DNA of 6,294 nt from Candidatus Cloacimonadota bacterium (GTDB taxonomy: Bacteria; Cloacimonadota; Cloacimonadia; Cloacimonadales; TCS61): assembly GCA_021108055.1 (NCBI GenBank), contig JAIORR010000086.1:1-6294 (forward strand), read 5' to 3'. The translations under genes were made by a program, and so were the position numbers. The notes below the pieces were generated by a model. That model was not told the DNA's origin. It ran no database searches and saw nothing but the letters and a program-made list of their open reading frames with translations. Shown one piece after another: positions 6,187-6,294 of this stretch (its first letter is position 1; the number at the start of each line of letters is the position of its first letter).

Positions 6187-6294
6187 TTGCTAACGATCAA
6201 AAAGAAATACAGGATGAAAAGCCTGTTGTGAATGAAGAAAAAGTAGAAGTAAAAAATGAAGTCGAAGTAAAGACTTCCGACGAGAAAAAACTAA
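6183..6294 (+). CDS. rpsA: Start of a gene, probably ribosomal protein S1 (truncated by window)
   Basis: A frame opens at GTG 6183, overlaps the ispH stop as GTGA, and stays open to the window edge, giving 37 residues. The peptide begins M-I-A-N-D-Q-K-E and is rich in Glu, Lys and Val, a charged, probably disordered extension. No S1 RNA-binding repeat is reached. The rpsA call rests on position (cmk, plsC, ispH, then rpsA is a well-known gene order) and on S1 proteins of many Gram-negative phyla having an acidic N-terminal extension. No in-frame ATG is available as an alternative start within the visible part. The existence of a gene is fairly sure because of the ribosome site and coupling; its identity is an inference. 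Confidence 0.6.
   Translation, partial: MIANDQKEIQDEKPVVNEEKVEVKNEVEVKTSDEKKL

Noticed and set aside
1..6294. CRISPR array, insertion sequence, tRNA, prophage or defence module
   Set aside because: No spaced direct repeats, transposase or integrase, cloverleaf or phage-like gene is visible; the window is almost wholly filled by core genes on one strand.

Overview
The window is one AT-rich, fully plus-strand, tightly packed gene cluster of bacterial housekeeping genes. The flavour is Gram-negative and FCB-like; Cloacimonadota or a neighbouring phylum is my best guess. The reasons are a DUF5683-type small secreted protein, a bacterial deoxyhypusine-synthase-like protein, a cmk-plsC-ispH-rpsA block, strong AGGAGG ribosome sites and low GC. 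The phylum assignment is an inference from gene content and no marker in the window proves it.

Layout: 1-151 holds no convincing gene and is the leader of rseP. 152-1462 encodes an RseP/YaeL intramembrane zinc protease with two PDZ domains. A 67-base gap with possible ribosome-site-masking pairing precedes tgt (1530-2642), the tRNA-guanine transglycosylase, which appears to start at an ATT codon. 2649-3590 is a deoxyhypusine-synthase-like protein of unknown bacterial role. 3583-4032 is a small secreted or membrane protein of DUF5683 type. 4044-5309 is one polypeptide joining cytidylate kinase to a PlsC-type acyltransferase. 5299-6186 is ispH. From 6183 to the window edge is the start of a gene that, by position and composition, is probably rpsA (ribosomal protein S1).

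Most joins after tgt are overlaps or gaps of 4 to 11 bases, so the genes from tgt onward are very likely cotranscribed and partly translationally coupled. The roles cover envelope quality control (RseP), tRNA modification (Tgt), possible polyamine chemistry (DHS-like), nucleotide and phospholipid supply (Cmk-PlsC), isoprenoid precursors (IspH) and translation (S1). This is a growth-linked core operon and not a mobile or defence island.

I see no wholly new system. The points most worth a second look are the apparent AUU start of tgt with its foldable leader, the cmk-plsC fusion with a ribosome-site-like relic exactly at the seam, and the deoxyhypusine-synthase-like gene in a bacterium.
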